NCBI GenBank assembly: GCA_963803775.1
Contig: CAWDNS010000003.1
Coordinates: 124,001-188,000 of the forward strand
DNA: 64,000 nucleotides
Source: JABCZH01 sp963803775
GTDB lineage: Bacteria; Acidobacteriota; Terriglobia; Terriglobales; Acidobacteriaceae
Reading direction: 5' to 3'
Shown: positions 55,045-63,707 of the stretch, in pieces
How positions within the stretch are numbered: the stretch's first letter is position 1
How the letters are laid out: every line of letters starts with the position of its first letter
The notes under the pieces: generated by a model
Seen by the model: the letters and a program-made list of their open reading frames with translations, nothing else
What the model was told of the DNA's origin: nothing
Databases searched by the model: none
Made by a program: the position numbers and the translations under genes

Positions 55045-55221
55045 TCAAATCTCTAGCGACACGCCAAGCAAACCCAGACAACAAGTGCAACAAAACACTA
55101 GAGAATCGTTTCCGCCATTAGCACCGTTTTGCTTCGCTTCGCACCCCGTTCACGCACAATTCGCGCACAACGCGCACCCAACGGCCTCGGGGATGATGTC
55201 TCGAAGCTGTAAGCGCCCCCT

Positions 55222-55248
55222 CAAGAGCGGATTCGGCAGTTGAAATAA
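55222..55248. repeat. 27-bp direct repeat, left copy
   Basis: A perfect 27-base match to 60597-60623 in the same orientation, starting CAAGAGCGGATTCGG. In both copies the minus strand reads ISTAESAL. The copies enclose 5.4 kb that includes a HEPN gene, an IS5 transposase, the large kinase and a small gene. Confidence 0.75.
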
Positions 55249-55347
55249 AAAATGTCCGGTGGCGCATCGCTAGCGAAAAGCGGGGTACGGCCCGACTGTC
55301 CACCGCATTCACGCCTCTCTTGGGTAATGGTGCATCTCGTGGCAGTT

Positions 55348-55917
55348 TCATTTGGGTGCCTTGGTGTCACCGCCGCCCCATGTGTTCAATAAGGAGGCCG
55401 AAACATGCTTGCCTGCCCAAGTATGCCCCTGATAGAGGTCGCAAATCCAAAGAAAGTCATTAACAGCGCGAAGTATATCTTCGAGCTCATCTAGCCTCGG
55501 AGGGGGTTCTCCAGCGTGGACCAATTTGTTCCGACGTTCAACAGCGTTCTCCAACTGACTAAGCAGCTCTTTCGGCGGGCGGATAGATTTGCTCGTGAAT
55601 CGGGCCTTGACTGGAAGGGTTGGAAGGTACTTCCTCAACATTTTGGAAAGAGCGGGCGTCTGAATTTCGTCAACCAGCCATTGGGCCTGAGGCACCAAAC
55701 TTCCCACCAGCTTCTTGAATCCCACTTCGGCAGCGGCGACGCCGATCACCAAGGCGCTTCGAGGACGCGAATCCTTTTGGGCCCAAGCCTCCCTAAACAA
55801 TTGCCGGCCAAGAGGTTCTTCGACTCCTGCGTTTACTAAATCCACCACCTCTTTGGATACTTCGGTTTCTGGGGCGCTTATGACCAAGCCGAAGCGAATC
55901 GACAAACTCCGAACCAA
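55348..55917 (-). CDS. HEPN-like protein
   Basis: A 189-aa soluble, helical protein. It holds ALVIGVAAAEVGFKKLVGSL, then NAVERRNKLVHAGEPPP with the HEPN-type R-x4-H (R129, H134), and a helical end (DELEDILRAVNDFLWICDLY). This looks like an unpaired HEPN protein of RNase or regulator type; its target is unknown. It lies between the island end and the IS5/kinase segment. Confidence 0.5.
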   Translation of the reverse strand: MVRSLSIRFGLVISAPETEVSKEVVDLVNAGVEEPLGRQLFREAWAQKDSRPRSALVIGVAAAEVGFKKLVGSLVPQAQWLVDEIQTPALSKMLRKYLPTLPVKARFTSKSIRPPKELLSQLENAVERRNKLVHAGEPPPRLDELEDILRAVNDFLWICDLYQGHTWAGKHVSASLLNTWGGGDTKAPK

Positions 55918-56040
55918 AGAAACTTCACGCCAGACCTTCCCGTTAGCCGAGTAACACTCTTTAGACAGCCTAACAAAACCTACCGCTATCCAATCTCAGG
56001 AACGGAAAGCTGTTTTCGTCAGTGCTAGAATGCTCAATCC

Positions 56041-56852
56041 ATGAGCACCCCTTTACTTCCCGATGCTTTGTGGAATCTGATTCAACCACTGCTGCCGCTC
56101 TCACCGCGTAAACCCAAGGGAGGCAGACCTTGCTTGCCGGATCGTGGATGTCTGACGGGGATTCTGTTCGTGCTCCGCAGCGGCATACCATGGGAGATGC
56201 TGCCACAGGAACTGGGCTGCGGTTCTGGCATGACTTGCTGGCGGCGGTTACGTGACTGGCAAGAAGCGGGCATCTGGCAACTGATCCACTTCTCTTTGCT
56301 GGACTGGCTGGCGCGTTACGGGGAGATTGATTGGTCGCGGGCGGTCGTGGACGGTAGTTCAATCCGGGCAGTTTTTGGGGGCAGCAGACGGGACCGAATC
56401 CCACCGATCGGGCCAAGCTGGGCAGCAAACGCCATCTAGTCTGCGACGGTCGCGGGGTTCCTCTCTCTATTCAATTGACCGGAGCCAATCGTAACGACTC
56501 GCAGCAAGCCCTCTCATTGGTTGACGCCATCCCAAGCCTGCAGGGGGAGCGGGGACGGCCACGGCATCGTCCTGATTGCGTATTGGGCGACCGTGGCTAT
56601 GACGCGGAGTCAATCCGGCAAGGTCTGCGTGACCGACGCATCATCCCGTTTCTTGCGAAGCGCAACACCGAGCATGGCAGTGGACTGGGGCGATGGCGCT
56701 GGGTGGTGGAGCGGACCTTCTCTTGGCTGAATCAGTTTCGGCGACTGCGGGTGCGCTACGAAAAGCGAGCAGACATTCACGAAGCTTTCTTGTCCTTGGG
56801 GTGTGCTCTGATCTGCTGGCGCTTCCTGCGAACCGATTGGATGGGGGGTTGA
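56041..56852 (+). CDS. IS5-family transposase, two overlapping frames
   Basis: The first frame (56041-56439, LPDALWNLIQPLLPLSPRKP, then CLTGILFVLRSGIPWEMLP) and the second (to 56852, NPTDRAKLGSKRHLVCDGRG, DRGYDAESIR, WVVERTFSWLNQFRRLRVRY) are the halves of one IS5/IS427-type DDE transposase. The change of frame (-1) falls at a run of five T and five G at 56372-56381, where many family members shift. Catalytic residues D (VVDGSS), D (LGDRGYD) and E (VVERTFSW) are all present. It stands 91 bp upstream of the kinase start. Confidence 0.85.
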
Positions 56853-56942
56853 GACTCAGCTTTGCCCGCGATGCATTGACCCATTGACCCGCCTCAGTTT
56901 GGCCTTTAACATGGCTGCTGCTCAAAGGGCGGTCTTTCACCA

Positions 56943-59900
56943 GTGATCGGCCAGACCATCTCGCACTACCGCATCGTCGAGAAGCTCGGTGGCGGTGGTA
57001 TGGGTGTGGTGTACAAAGCTGAGGATGTAAAGCTCAGTCGCTTTGTGGCTCTGAAGTTCCTGCCCGACGACGTAGCCAAAGACCCGCAAGCACTCAGCCG
57101 CTTTGAGCGCGAAGCCAAGGCTGCCTCCGCTTTGAATCATCCCAACATCTGCATGGTCTTCGAGATCGACGAGCGCGAGGGCCAACACTTCATCGCCATG
57201 GAGTATCTGGATGGGCTGACATTAAAGCATAAGATTGCTGGCCGTCCGCTGGAGACCGAGTTGATTCTGTCGCTCGCTATCGAGATTGCGGATGCCTTGG
57301 ATGCGGCTCACTCCGAAGGCATAGTTCACCGCGACATCAAGCCGGCGAACATCTTCGTCAGCAAGCGTGGGCACGCCAAGATTCTTGATTTCGGTCTGGC
57401 GAAGGTGAGTGTAGCAGGCAGTTCGTCGAGCAACATAGCATCTCTTAACACGCAGACGGCTTCGATGGATGCGGATCATCTGACCAGTCCGGGCGCCGTG
57501 CTGGGCACGGTGGCCTACATGTCGCCCGAACAGGCCAAGGGCAAAGAACTGGATGCGCGCAGCGATCTGTTTTCTTTTGGTGCGGTGCTGTACGAGATGG
57601 CGACGGGGGCGTTGCCATTCGAGGGTGACACTACGGCGCTGATCTTCAATGCCATCTTGAATTCCGATCCGCCGCCTGCGATTCGGTTCAATCGCGAGAT
57701 TCCGCCCAAGCTGGAAGACATCATCAGCAAGGCACTGGAGAAAGACCGCAATCTGCGCTACCAACACGCGGCGGAAATACGATCTGACCTGCAACGGCTA
57801 AAGCGGGATACGGAGACGGGGCGAGCCAAAGGCGCCAGTTCCGGCACGGCGGCGGTGGCCCAGGAAGACGGCGGTCAAGTCTCAGCCCAAGCGCCGTCGC
57901 CAGTAGCCGGTTCCTCGCCAGCGCCTTCTCCATCTCCCTTATCGAGCGCAAAAGGAGTGGGGACGGGCACTCTTGCGCATTCAGGCCGCGCGAAGCTCGG
58001 CTGGGTTTTCGCTGCCATCGCCCTTGCTGCCGCCCTCGCCGCCGGCCTTTACTACCGCTCTCATCAGCAGAGCAAACGCCTTACCGACAAAGACACCATC
58101 GTTCTCACCGATTTTGCCAACAGCACGGGTGATGCGATTTTTGACGACACACTGAAAACGGCGCTCAGCGTCTCTCTCAACCAGTCGCCGTTTCTGAATG
58201 TGCTTTCCGACGACAAAGTCACGGAGACTTTGCGAGAGATGACGCGTCCGGCCAATACCAAGCTCACTCCCGATGTGGTCCGCGAGCTATGCCAACGGAC
58301 TGGCAGTAAGGCCTACATTGCTGGCGCGATCGGAAGTTTAGGGAGCAAGTACGTACTGGAATTGAAGGCGGTGAACTGCCAGAGCGGAGACTCGCTCGCC
58401 GAGCATCAGGTGACGGCGGAGTCCAAGGAGAAAGTGCTGAAGGCGCTGGGCGAGACGGCGTCGAATCTGCGCGGTGAATTGGGCGAATCGCTGGCTTCCG
58501 TGCAGAAGTTGGATGTACCGCTTGAAGAAGCCACCACATCTTCGCTGGAAGCTCTGAAAGCGTTCAGCCTTGGGGTGCATTCGGCCAGGTATGACGGTAT
58601 AGGCCTGCCTTTTTTTCAGCACGCCATGGAGCTTGATCCTAGTTTTGCCGCGGCAATCCACACCGTTGGCATCTGCTACGAGAATCTCGGCCAACGAGGG
58701 CGGGCCAAGGAGTATTACGCCAAGGCCTTCCAGTTGCGGGATCGTGCTAGTGAGCGGGAAAAGTTGTTGGACGCGACTGACTATTATGAAGTCGTGACCG
58801 GGCAACTGGATAAAGCAGTACAAGCATATCAGGAGCTTATCGCCACCTATCCAATCGATTCCCAGGAGTCGAAAAACAATCTAGCCCTGGTGTACACCAG
58901 GCAGGGGCAATATGAGAAAGCAGCGGAAATCCTCAGGCAAATCGTGCCCAGCCACCCAAAGGATACGATGTTCCTGTCGAATCTTGCCTTGACAAATCGT
59001 GACCTGCAACGCCTCGACGAAGCGCGTCAAAATTACCGCGAGCTGCAGGCGAAAAATCTGGCCTACGGCGGGAACCATTCAGATTCGGGCGCAGGTATTT
59101 CGTCGATTCCGTATTCTCTGTATCTCCTTTTCTTTATCGAAGGAGACTCGAAGGCTATGTCAGAGCAGATGCAATGGTTTGCCGGCCACCCTAACGAGGA
59201 CGAAGGGCTTTTGCTCGCATCCGATACCGAGGCGTATGGCGGCCATCTGCGCGAGGCGCGAGAGTCGGCCAAACGATTTGTCGATTCGGAGATTCGAGCT
59301 GACAGCAGGGAGAGTGGGGCGGTGAGTCAGGCGGTCGCCGCGCAGCGCGAAGCTGCTTACGGTAATCCTGCGGAAGCGCGGCAGTCAGCGGCAGAGGCTT
59401 TGAAGCTGGCTCCTGACAGTGAGGAGGTTGAGGTTAAAGCTGCGCTTGCGTTTGCTATGGCGGGCGAAACGGCGCGGGCCGAATCGCTGGCAAAGGATCT
59501 GAACAAACAGTCGCCCGTGGATACGCAGATGCAGTCACTGTGGCTGCCTGCGATTCGGGCGCAATTGGCACTCAACCGCAAGGACGCGGCGGCAGCGATC
59601 ACGGCTCTGCAGCCTGCCTCACCGCCGATCGAGTACGGGGTGATTGCCGGTGACAGTTCCTGCATTTACCCCACATTCATTCGCGGCGAAGCGTATCTGG
59701 CGGCTGGAAAAGGCAAAGAAGCGGCCACAGAGTTCCAGAAAATTCTCGACCACAGCGGCATCGTCTTGAACTGCTGGACGGCAGCATTGGCACATCTGGG
59801 CAGGGCGCGGGCGAATGCGCTGGAGGCGAAGAATTCAACTGGGGCTGATGCCGACGCTGCTCGTGTCCGCGCGCTTGCTGCCTACAGAGACTTTCTCACC

Positions 59901-59972
59901 CTCTGGAAAGACGCCGACCCCGACATCCCCATCCTGAAAGAAGCCAAATTGGAGTACGCCAAGTTGCAGTGA
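56943..59972 (+). CDS. Ser/Thr protein kinase with extracytoplasmic TPR region
   Basis: The 1009-aa protein begins at GTG with a full kinase domain: glycine loop LGGGGMGVVYKAE (15-27), K38 in VALKFLP, HRDIKPANIF (129-138), DFGLAK (149-154) and MSPEQAKG. A proline-rich linker leads to a membrane helix (352-371). The outside part starts KDTIVLTDFANSTGD and continues with TPR repeats to the end; it is homologous over its length to the cyclase at 7294. It probably phosphorylates cytoplasmic targets in response to an envelope cue. The IS5 transposase directly upstream may affect its expression. Confidence 0.9.
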   Translation: MIGQTISHYRIVEKLGGGGMGVVYKAEDVKLSRFVALKFLPDDVAKDPQALSRFEREAKAASALNHPNICMVFEIDEREGQHFIAMEYLDGLTLKHKIAGRPLETELILSLAIEIADALDAAHSEGIVHRDIKPANIFVSKRGHAKILDFGLAKVSVAGSSSSNIASLNTQTASMDADHLTSPGAVLGTVAYMSPEQAKGKELDARSDLFSFGAVLYEMATGALPFEGDTTALIFNAILNSDPPPAIRFNREIPPKLEDIISKALEKDRNLRYQHAAEIRSDLQRLKRDTETGRAKGASSGTAAVAQEDGGQVSAQAPSPVAGSSPAPSPSPLSSAKGVGTGTLAHSGRAKLGWVFAAIALAAALAAGLYYRSHQQSKRLTDKDTIVLTDFANSTGDAIFDDTLKTALSVSLNQSPFLNVLSDDKVTETLREMTRPANTKLTPDVVRELCQRTGSKAYIAGAIGSLGSKYVLELKAVNCQSGDSLAEHQVTAESKEKVLKALGETASNLRGELGESLASVQKLDVPLEEATTSSLEALKAFSLGVHSARYDGIGLPFFQHAMELDPSFAAAIHTVGICYENLGQRGRAKEYYAKAFQLRDRASEREKLLDATDYYEVVTGQLDKAVQAYQELIATYPIDSQESKNNLALVYTRQGQYEKAAEILRQIVPSHPKDTMFLSNLALTNRDLQRLDEARQNYRELQAKNLAYGGNHSDSGAGISSIPYSLYLLFFIEGDSKAMSEQMQWFAGHPNEDEGLLLASDTEAYGGHLREARESAKRFVDSEIRADSRESGAVSQAVAAQREAAYGNPAEARQSAAEALKLAPDSEEVEVKAALAFAMAGETARAESLAKDLNKQSPVDTQMQSLWLPAIRAQLALNRKDAAAAITALQPASPPIEYGVIAGDSSCIYPTFIRGEAYLAAGKGKEAATEFQKILDHSGIVLNCWTAALAHLGRARANALEAKNSTGADADAARVRALAAYRDFLTLWKDADPDIPILKEAKLEYAKLQ

Positions 59973-60012
59973 GTGCGATCAAGCAATCAAGCTGCCGGGC
60001 GTGGTGGTTTTG

Positions 60013-60432
60013 TTAGGCGCTCTTAAGGCTGTGGCAGGGATCGGGCGGACCGTCTGGTACTCCCTGTCTCCATCTGAAAAGGGTTACAGTTGAGACCATC
60101 GCTGCTCGGAGATCGCGAAACACGCCGTCTATAAATTCGGTTGTCGGGTCTCCGGATTCAATCTTCCCATCAACCACTTTCAGAATCCATCCGGCTTTGA
60201 GTTCATCCGCGATTTTGGCGTCAGGAGGCTCGACCGTCGTTGTGCTTGTGCAGGCTGCATCCCCACGCTCACGGGGCTTGAGGCCGTCAGGGTAGCTCTT
60301 GCCCAGCCGAACGGAGATCGCCCGAGGGGTGTCAAAGCTAAATTCCACATCAGTCTTCTCGACATACCGAGCGAGCCCCGTGACTTCAGAAGAAAACTGG
60401 AACAACATGGTGGCCTTCTCCGTCGAAAACAC
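60013..60432 (-). CDS. Hypothetical protein
   Basis: A 139-aa soluble protein with a beta-rich first half (FSSEVTGLARYVEKTDVEFS, TPRAISVRLGKSYPDGLKPR) and a helical second half (AKIADELKAGWILKVVDGK). No signal peptide, no recognised family. Its 3' end overlaps the proposed right end of the kinase transposon by a few bases. Confidence 0.5.
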   Translation of the reverse strand: MFSTEKATMLFQFSSEVTGLARYVEKTDVEFSFDTPRAISVRLGKSYPDGLKPRERGDAACTSTTTVEPPDAKIADELKAGWILKVVDGKIESGDPTTEFIDGVFRDLRAAMVSTVTLFRWRQGVPDGPPDPCHSLKSA

Positions 60433-60499
60433 CGCCGATTATACCCAGAAGGGGCTGGCCCACACATTCTAATTTAGAAAAACTGGAGAGGCTGTGGCG

Positions 60500-60531
60500 A
60501 AACTGGGGACAGAAGGAACGTTCCCCAGTTT
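60500..60531. repeat. REP-like imperfect palindrome 1
   Basis: AAACTGGGGA (60500-60509) pairs perfectly with TCCCCAGTTT (60522-60531) around a 12-base loop CAGAAGGAACGT. A related element lies at 62430-62458. Such repeated palindromes with a GGAACGT loop look like REP-type elements. The surrounding 60433-60766 holds no supported gene. Confidence 0.65.
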
Positions 60532-60596
60532 TTCGACGAAGGGAGATTGGTGAACGTCAAGTCTGTCTCCAATTCCCCTCAAAACGGCAATTCCTG

Positions 60597-60623
60597 CAAG
60601 AGCGGATTCGGCAGTTGAAATAA
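60597..60623. repeat. 27-bp direct repeat, right copy
   Basis: Exact repeat of 55222-55248. No gene contains it. It closes a 5.4-kb segment. Confidence 0.75.
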
Positions 60624-60766
60624 GGAAATGGAGTAGCTGTCGATTTTCGGTCTCCCGGCAGAGGTCGTCAATCCCCCCCTCTCGTTTCCCCACGTTTCCA
60701 CGACGGACAATACGCCAGTAACCAGCAACGAGCAACATGATTTGCGGCGGTGCTACAATCCCGCGC

Positions 60767-61498
60767 ATGGGAACAGGATGTTGGGGCCTCGCGCCTTCGA
60801 CTCTAGCGCAATGGGCGGGAGCCGCTGCCACGTTTGCTGCGGTCTGCGTGGCTCTGTTCAAAGATCCGATCCGCGGGTGGTGGAATAAGCCCGAGCTCAA
60901 AGTGACCTGCTCGAAGGAGGTCCCATGGACCGTCAAAGTACCAATCACCGTGTGGCAGGGTAGATGGCCTGGCGGGGGAGGAGGTCGCTGGGGGGGCGAG
61001 TGTTACTTTGTCCGCATCAAGGTGGAAAATACGGGACGCACTAGGGCAGAAAAAGTTCAGGTAAGCGCTGTGAATCTCGCCAAGCGAGGAGTCGATAACA
61101 AGTTTGTGGATATTCTGACGACTCTGCCCTTTAACATGAAATGGTCGAATGGTCCGCTACCGCCGGCGCCGCCGGTGACGGTACTCGACGGAATCTCTGG
61201 GAAAATGTCGGCATTTTGCGACATCGTCGGTCTCTGCGATCCCGCCAACCCCTATCAGCGACGCCCCACAGGCACGCCTGCGTATCCTGCACTGGTTACG
61301 GTTGGTCAACTGCAACTGGAGTTTGATCTAGCCGACGAATGGCATCTGCTGGCTCCCGGAACATACCTATTAACCCTGAGGGTCGGAGGTGCGAACTGCG
61401 AACCGATTGACCAGACCGTCGAGTTCACGCACGATGGTAGGTGGACGCCCGTCGATCGGGATATGCGGCGCGACTACTTAGCGGTATCGCTGGTATGA
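60767..61498 (+). CDS. Hypothetical protein with N-terminal membrane segment
   Basis: I start at the ATG at 60767; a longer reading adds ten residues. The 243-aa protein has one hydrophobic segment (LAQWAGAAATFAAVCVALF), typical of small phage- or host-derived single-pass proteins, followed by a beta-rich domain (CYFVRIKVENTGRTRAEKVQ, then WHLLAPGTYLLTLRVGG). Function unknown. Confidence 0.6.
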   Translation: MGTGCWGLAPSTLAQWAGAAATFAAVCVALFKDPIRGWWNKPELKVTCSKEVPWTVKVPITVWQGRWPGGGGGRWGGECYFVRIKVENTGRTRAEKVQVSAVNLAKRGVDNKFVDILTTLPFNMKWSNGPLPPAPPVTVLDGISGKMSAFCDIVGLCDPANPYQRRPTGTPAYPALVTVGQLQLEFDLADEWHLLAPGTYLLTLRVGGANCEPIDQTVEFTHDGRWTPVDRDMRRDYLAVSLV

Positions 61499-61650
61499 AC
61501 CTCAAGAAAACGCCCCGCAGAGAAGCCTGAACCAAAACCAGAGACATCGGTGGTACCGGTTCCCACACAACAAAAACCGTATTGTGTGGGCTGCCAGGCC
61601 AAGGCGCTGACAGAAAATTAAGAATAAGATACCAGGGCGAGGCGATCTCT

Positions 61651-62424
61651 ATGGCTAAGAAAGTCAGCTGGGTCTTTGACGCCGGGATGTTTTTCAAAGT
61701 CGCATGTGACCATGCTCAGCTCATTGAGGCGTCTCCACGAGAAGGCAACCAAAAAGGTGCACTCGTGAGCATCGTTTTCTCGGCGCTTACCCTCGAAGCT
61801 TTTCTAAATGAGCTAGCGGAGTTCGCGTATGACACAGAGATAAGCAAGCCTGAAGTCATTGATGCTCTTGCCGATTTTTTAATTGACGCTGAGCGGTCAA
61901 ATACATCGCTTGAAACGAAACTTGCGGTCGGGAACTGGATTCTCACGGGAGCTAGGTTCAAAAGGGGGGAGCAGCCCTTTCAGGATTTCGCCCTGCTGGT
62001 GCGCCTCCGCAACGACCTAGTCCACTTCAAGGCAAATGCTAGGTTCGAGAACGGGGCTCCGACCGGGAAAATGCACGCGAATCTGCTTGACAAGTTTAGG
62101 GACAAGAAGATTCTCGCAGAGAACCTGAAAGACGACGAACTGTCGTGGGCCAGATTGGTCCAGACCAAAGCCGTCGCCGAATGGTCTTGTAAAACGGTCG
62201 CCCGCATGGTTACCGATTTGTGTAATAAGATCCCGCCCGACTTCAGGCATTATCTTCGCCCATCGGAACAATTCTACGATCCCGACAAAATCTTCTCCGG
62301 TTCTACGAAACTTGAGGCAGGCCGCACAGTAAAGCACCGCTGCTCAGAATGCGGCTGGGAATCAGAATGGATGCCTGACCACGGCGAGGAACCCTTCCAC
62401 GAATGCAAGCCCAACGAGAGGTAA
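61651..62424 (+). CDS. HEPN-like protein with C-terminal zinc-ribbon-like tail
   Basis: The ATG at 61651 has GAGG upstream and gives a 257-aa protein. It is helical and includes FSALTLEAFLNELAEFAYD and LLVRLRNDLVHFKA, with the HEPN R-x4-H (R120, H125). The C-terminus has HRCSECGWESEW and FHECKP, a three- or four-ligand set that could bind zinc. It resembles a common family of HEPN-type proteins in accessory DNA; its role is unknown. Confidence 0.6.
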   Translation: MAKKVSWVFDAGMFFKVACDHAQLIEASPREGNQKGALVSIVFSALTLEAFLNELAEFAYDTEISKPEVIDALADFLIDAERSNTSLETKLAVGNWILTGARFKRGEQPFQDFALLVRLRNDLVHFKANARFENGAPTGKMHANLLDKFRDKKILAENLKDDELSWARLVQTKAVAEWSCKTVARMVTDLCNKIPPDFRHYLRPSEQFYDPDKIFSGSTKLEAGRTVKHRCSECGWESEWMPDHGEEPFHECKPNER

Positions 62425-62429
62425 GAGAG

Positions 62430-62458
62430 AACTGGGATAGACGGAACGTACCCCAGTT
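62430..62458. repeat. REP-like imperfect palindrome 2
   Basis: AACTGGG (62430-62436) pairs with CCCAGTT (62452-62458); the loop contains GACGGAACGTA, close to that of the element at 60500. The pair differs slightly, so these are diverged copies of one repeat type. Confidence 0.6.
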
Positions 62459-62678
62459 TGAGACCGCGTGGGCGGAATCGCCGCGCGGTCCCGAAGAACG
62501 CCTCTTGGTACAAAAAACTGGTCAGGTCAGGTTGATGTGCAAGATGTGTAGTGGACAGTCGAGTTCATTTACGCCCCTGGAAGCAGGCAGCAAGGACCCA
62601 CGCTCCAACGTGCTCAGTATTCTCGCTGCGAACCACTTACTGTCCGGTCCTTGACGTTCACTTATAATCAAAAGCGCT

Positions 62679-63530
62679 ATGACCTGGGCGCAGCTTGGAG
62701 CTACGATTGCGATTGAGATCGGAGTGTGTAGCCTCCTCGATTTTGTTCTCAGCAATAAGGAGATCGAGCACAGCCACCTTTCGCTAGTTCGTTGGTGGAA
62801 CGAGCTTGATGAATTCAATGTTGCGGAAACCGTTCAGCGTTCTTCAGCGTTTTTTGTTCGTCTTTTTGACGCAGTGTACGGCCCAAAGGCCTTCTCATGG
62901 AAACGGGCAGGAATGTCAATCCTCACGAGCCTAGTGGCCGTGTTCGTTGTGTGGAGAATTCCTGCTGTCCAAACCAAATACCAAATCACAGATAAGGATA
63001 TTGTTAGCGTGGTAGTGCTGCCGTTCATCGCAATTTGCATGCTGATTTCCAATTTGATTGTGGACTTCATCTCCTACAACAAGACAGCCTGGATTCTAAA
63101 GCGAGCAGAAGATAAGAAACTTTGGCAGCTCGGTCTACTGCTGGTCTTGGATGTCGTTCTAACCATCGCAATCTATATAGTGGGCACCACGGCAATCCTC
63201 GCGGTGCCGATCCGCGACTTTATTGAAACTCCAAAAGGCGTTCCTCGGATTGTCGGCGTTCTTGGGTTTGTCCTTTATACGATCAGAGGCGATCCTGATG
63301 TACACATGTCGCCTTTCTTTTTCTCGACATTCGCGACAAGCGTGCTGTTCTATCTGTTCCTTCTTTCGTCCTTAGCCGTCAGAATCCTAGGCCTATCGCG
63401 CACTCGACTTATGACGTTAATCGAGCGCTTGGAGCGTTCCGATCAGTTGTTCAAATCAATTGGCGCCGTACTGGGAGCGCTACTTGCCATAGGAAAGGGC
63501 ATTGCAGATTTTGCTGCCCACCCGAGGTGA
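62679..63530 (+). CDS. Multi-pass membrane protein of unknown function
   Basis: A 283-aa protein with six hydrophobic segments: GATIAIEIGVCSLLDFVL, MSILTSLVAVFVVWRIPA, IVSVVVLPFIAICMLISNLI, LGLLLVLDVVLTIAIYIVG, FFFSTFATSVLFYLFLLSSL, and near the end SIGAVLGALLAIGKGIADFA. Between segments are charged loops. No family recognised. Confidence 0.6.
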   Translation: MTWAQLGATIAIEIGVCSLLDFVLSNKEIEHSHLSLVRWWNELDEFNVAETVQRSSAFFVRLFDAVYGPKAFSWKRAGMSILTSLVAVFVVWRIPAVQTKYQITDKDIVSVVVLPFIAICMLISNLIVDFISYNKTAWILKRAEDKKLWQLGLLLVLDVVLTIAIYIVGTTAILAVPIRDFIETPKGVPRIVGVLGFVLYTIRGDPDVHMSPFFFSTFATSVLFYLFLLSSLAVRILGLSRTRLMTLIERLERSDQLFKSIGAVLGALLAIGKGIADFAAHPR

Positions 63531-63707
63531 GCCTGCGTCGCAGCCGAATAAGAGAGCGTCCACAGGATGCTAATGGTCGCCACGATCCACAATAAGCTGA
63601 AACCAAAATGTGTCCGACCACGGCGGCAATATGGCGATTCCTAGTGCCAGGCCTGAGTCAGCAGGGCCGCTGCATTGGTCAATCAAGCACTCGGCGAAAG
63701 AAGCACA

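Larger units (their letters stand above)
55968..60018. mobile_element. Possible transposon carrying a kinase, with 13-bp inverted ends
   Basis: GCCTAACAAAACC at 55968-55980 has its exact reverse complement at 60006-60018. Between them are only the IS5-type transposase and the kinase. No matching inverted end is seen immediately after the transposase (56853-56942), so the second end may lie past the kinase. The match is short and no target duplication is seen, so this is a proposal. Confidence 0.35.

Noticed and set aside
54999..55090. Complete tRNA-Met gene at the right island end
   Set aside because: T-arm and anticodon loop fit, but the 5' acceptor strand and D-arm are missing; called a fragment instead.
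60469..60948. 159-aa minus frame containing the ISTAESAL repeat
   Set aside because: It overlaps the start of the gene at 60767, passes through the REP-like palindrome and has no coherent domain.
62403..62654. Short + frame after the HEPN-like gene
   Set aside because: It runs through the second palindrome and has no ribosome site or recognisable pattern.
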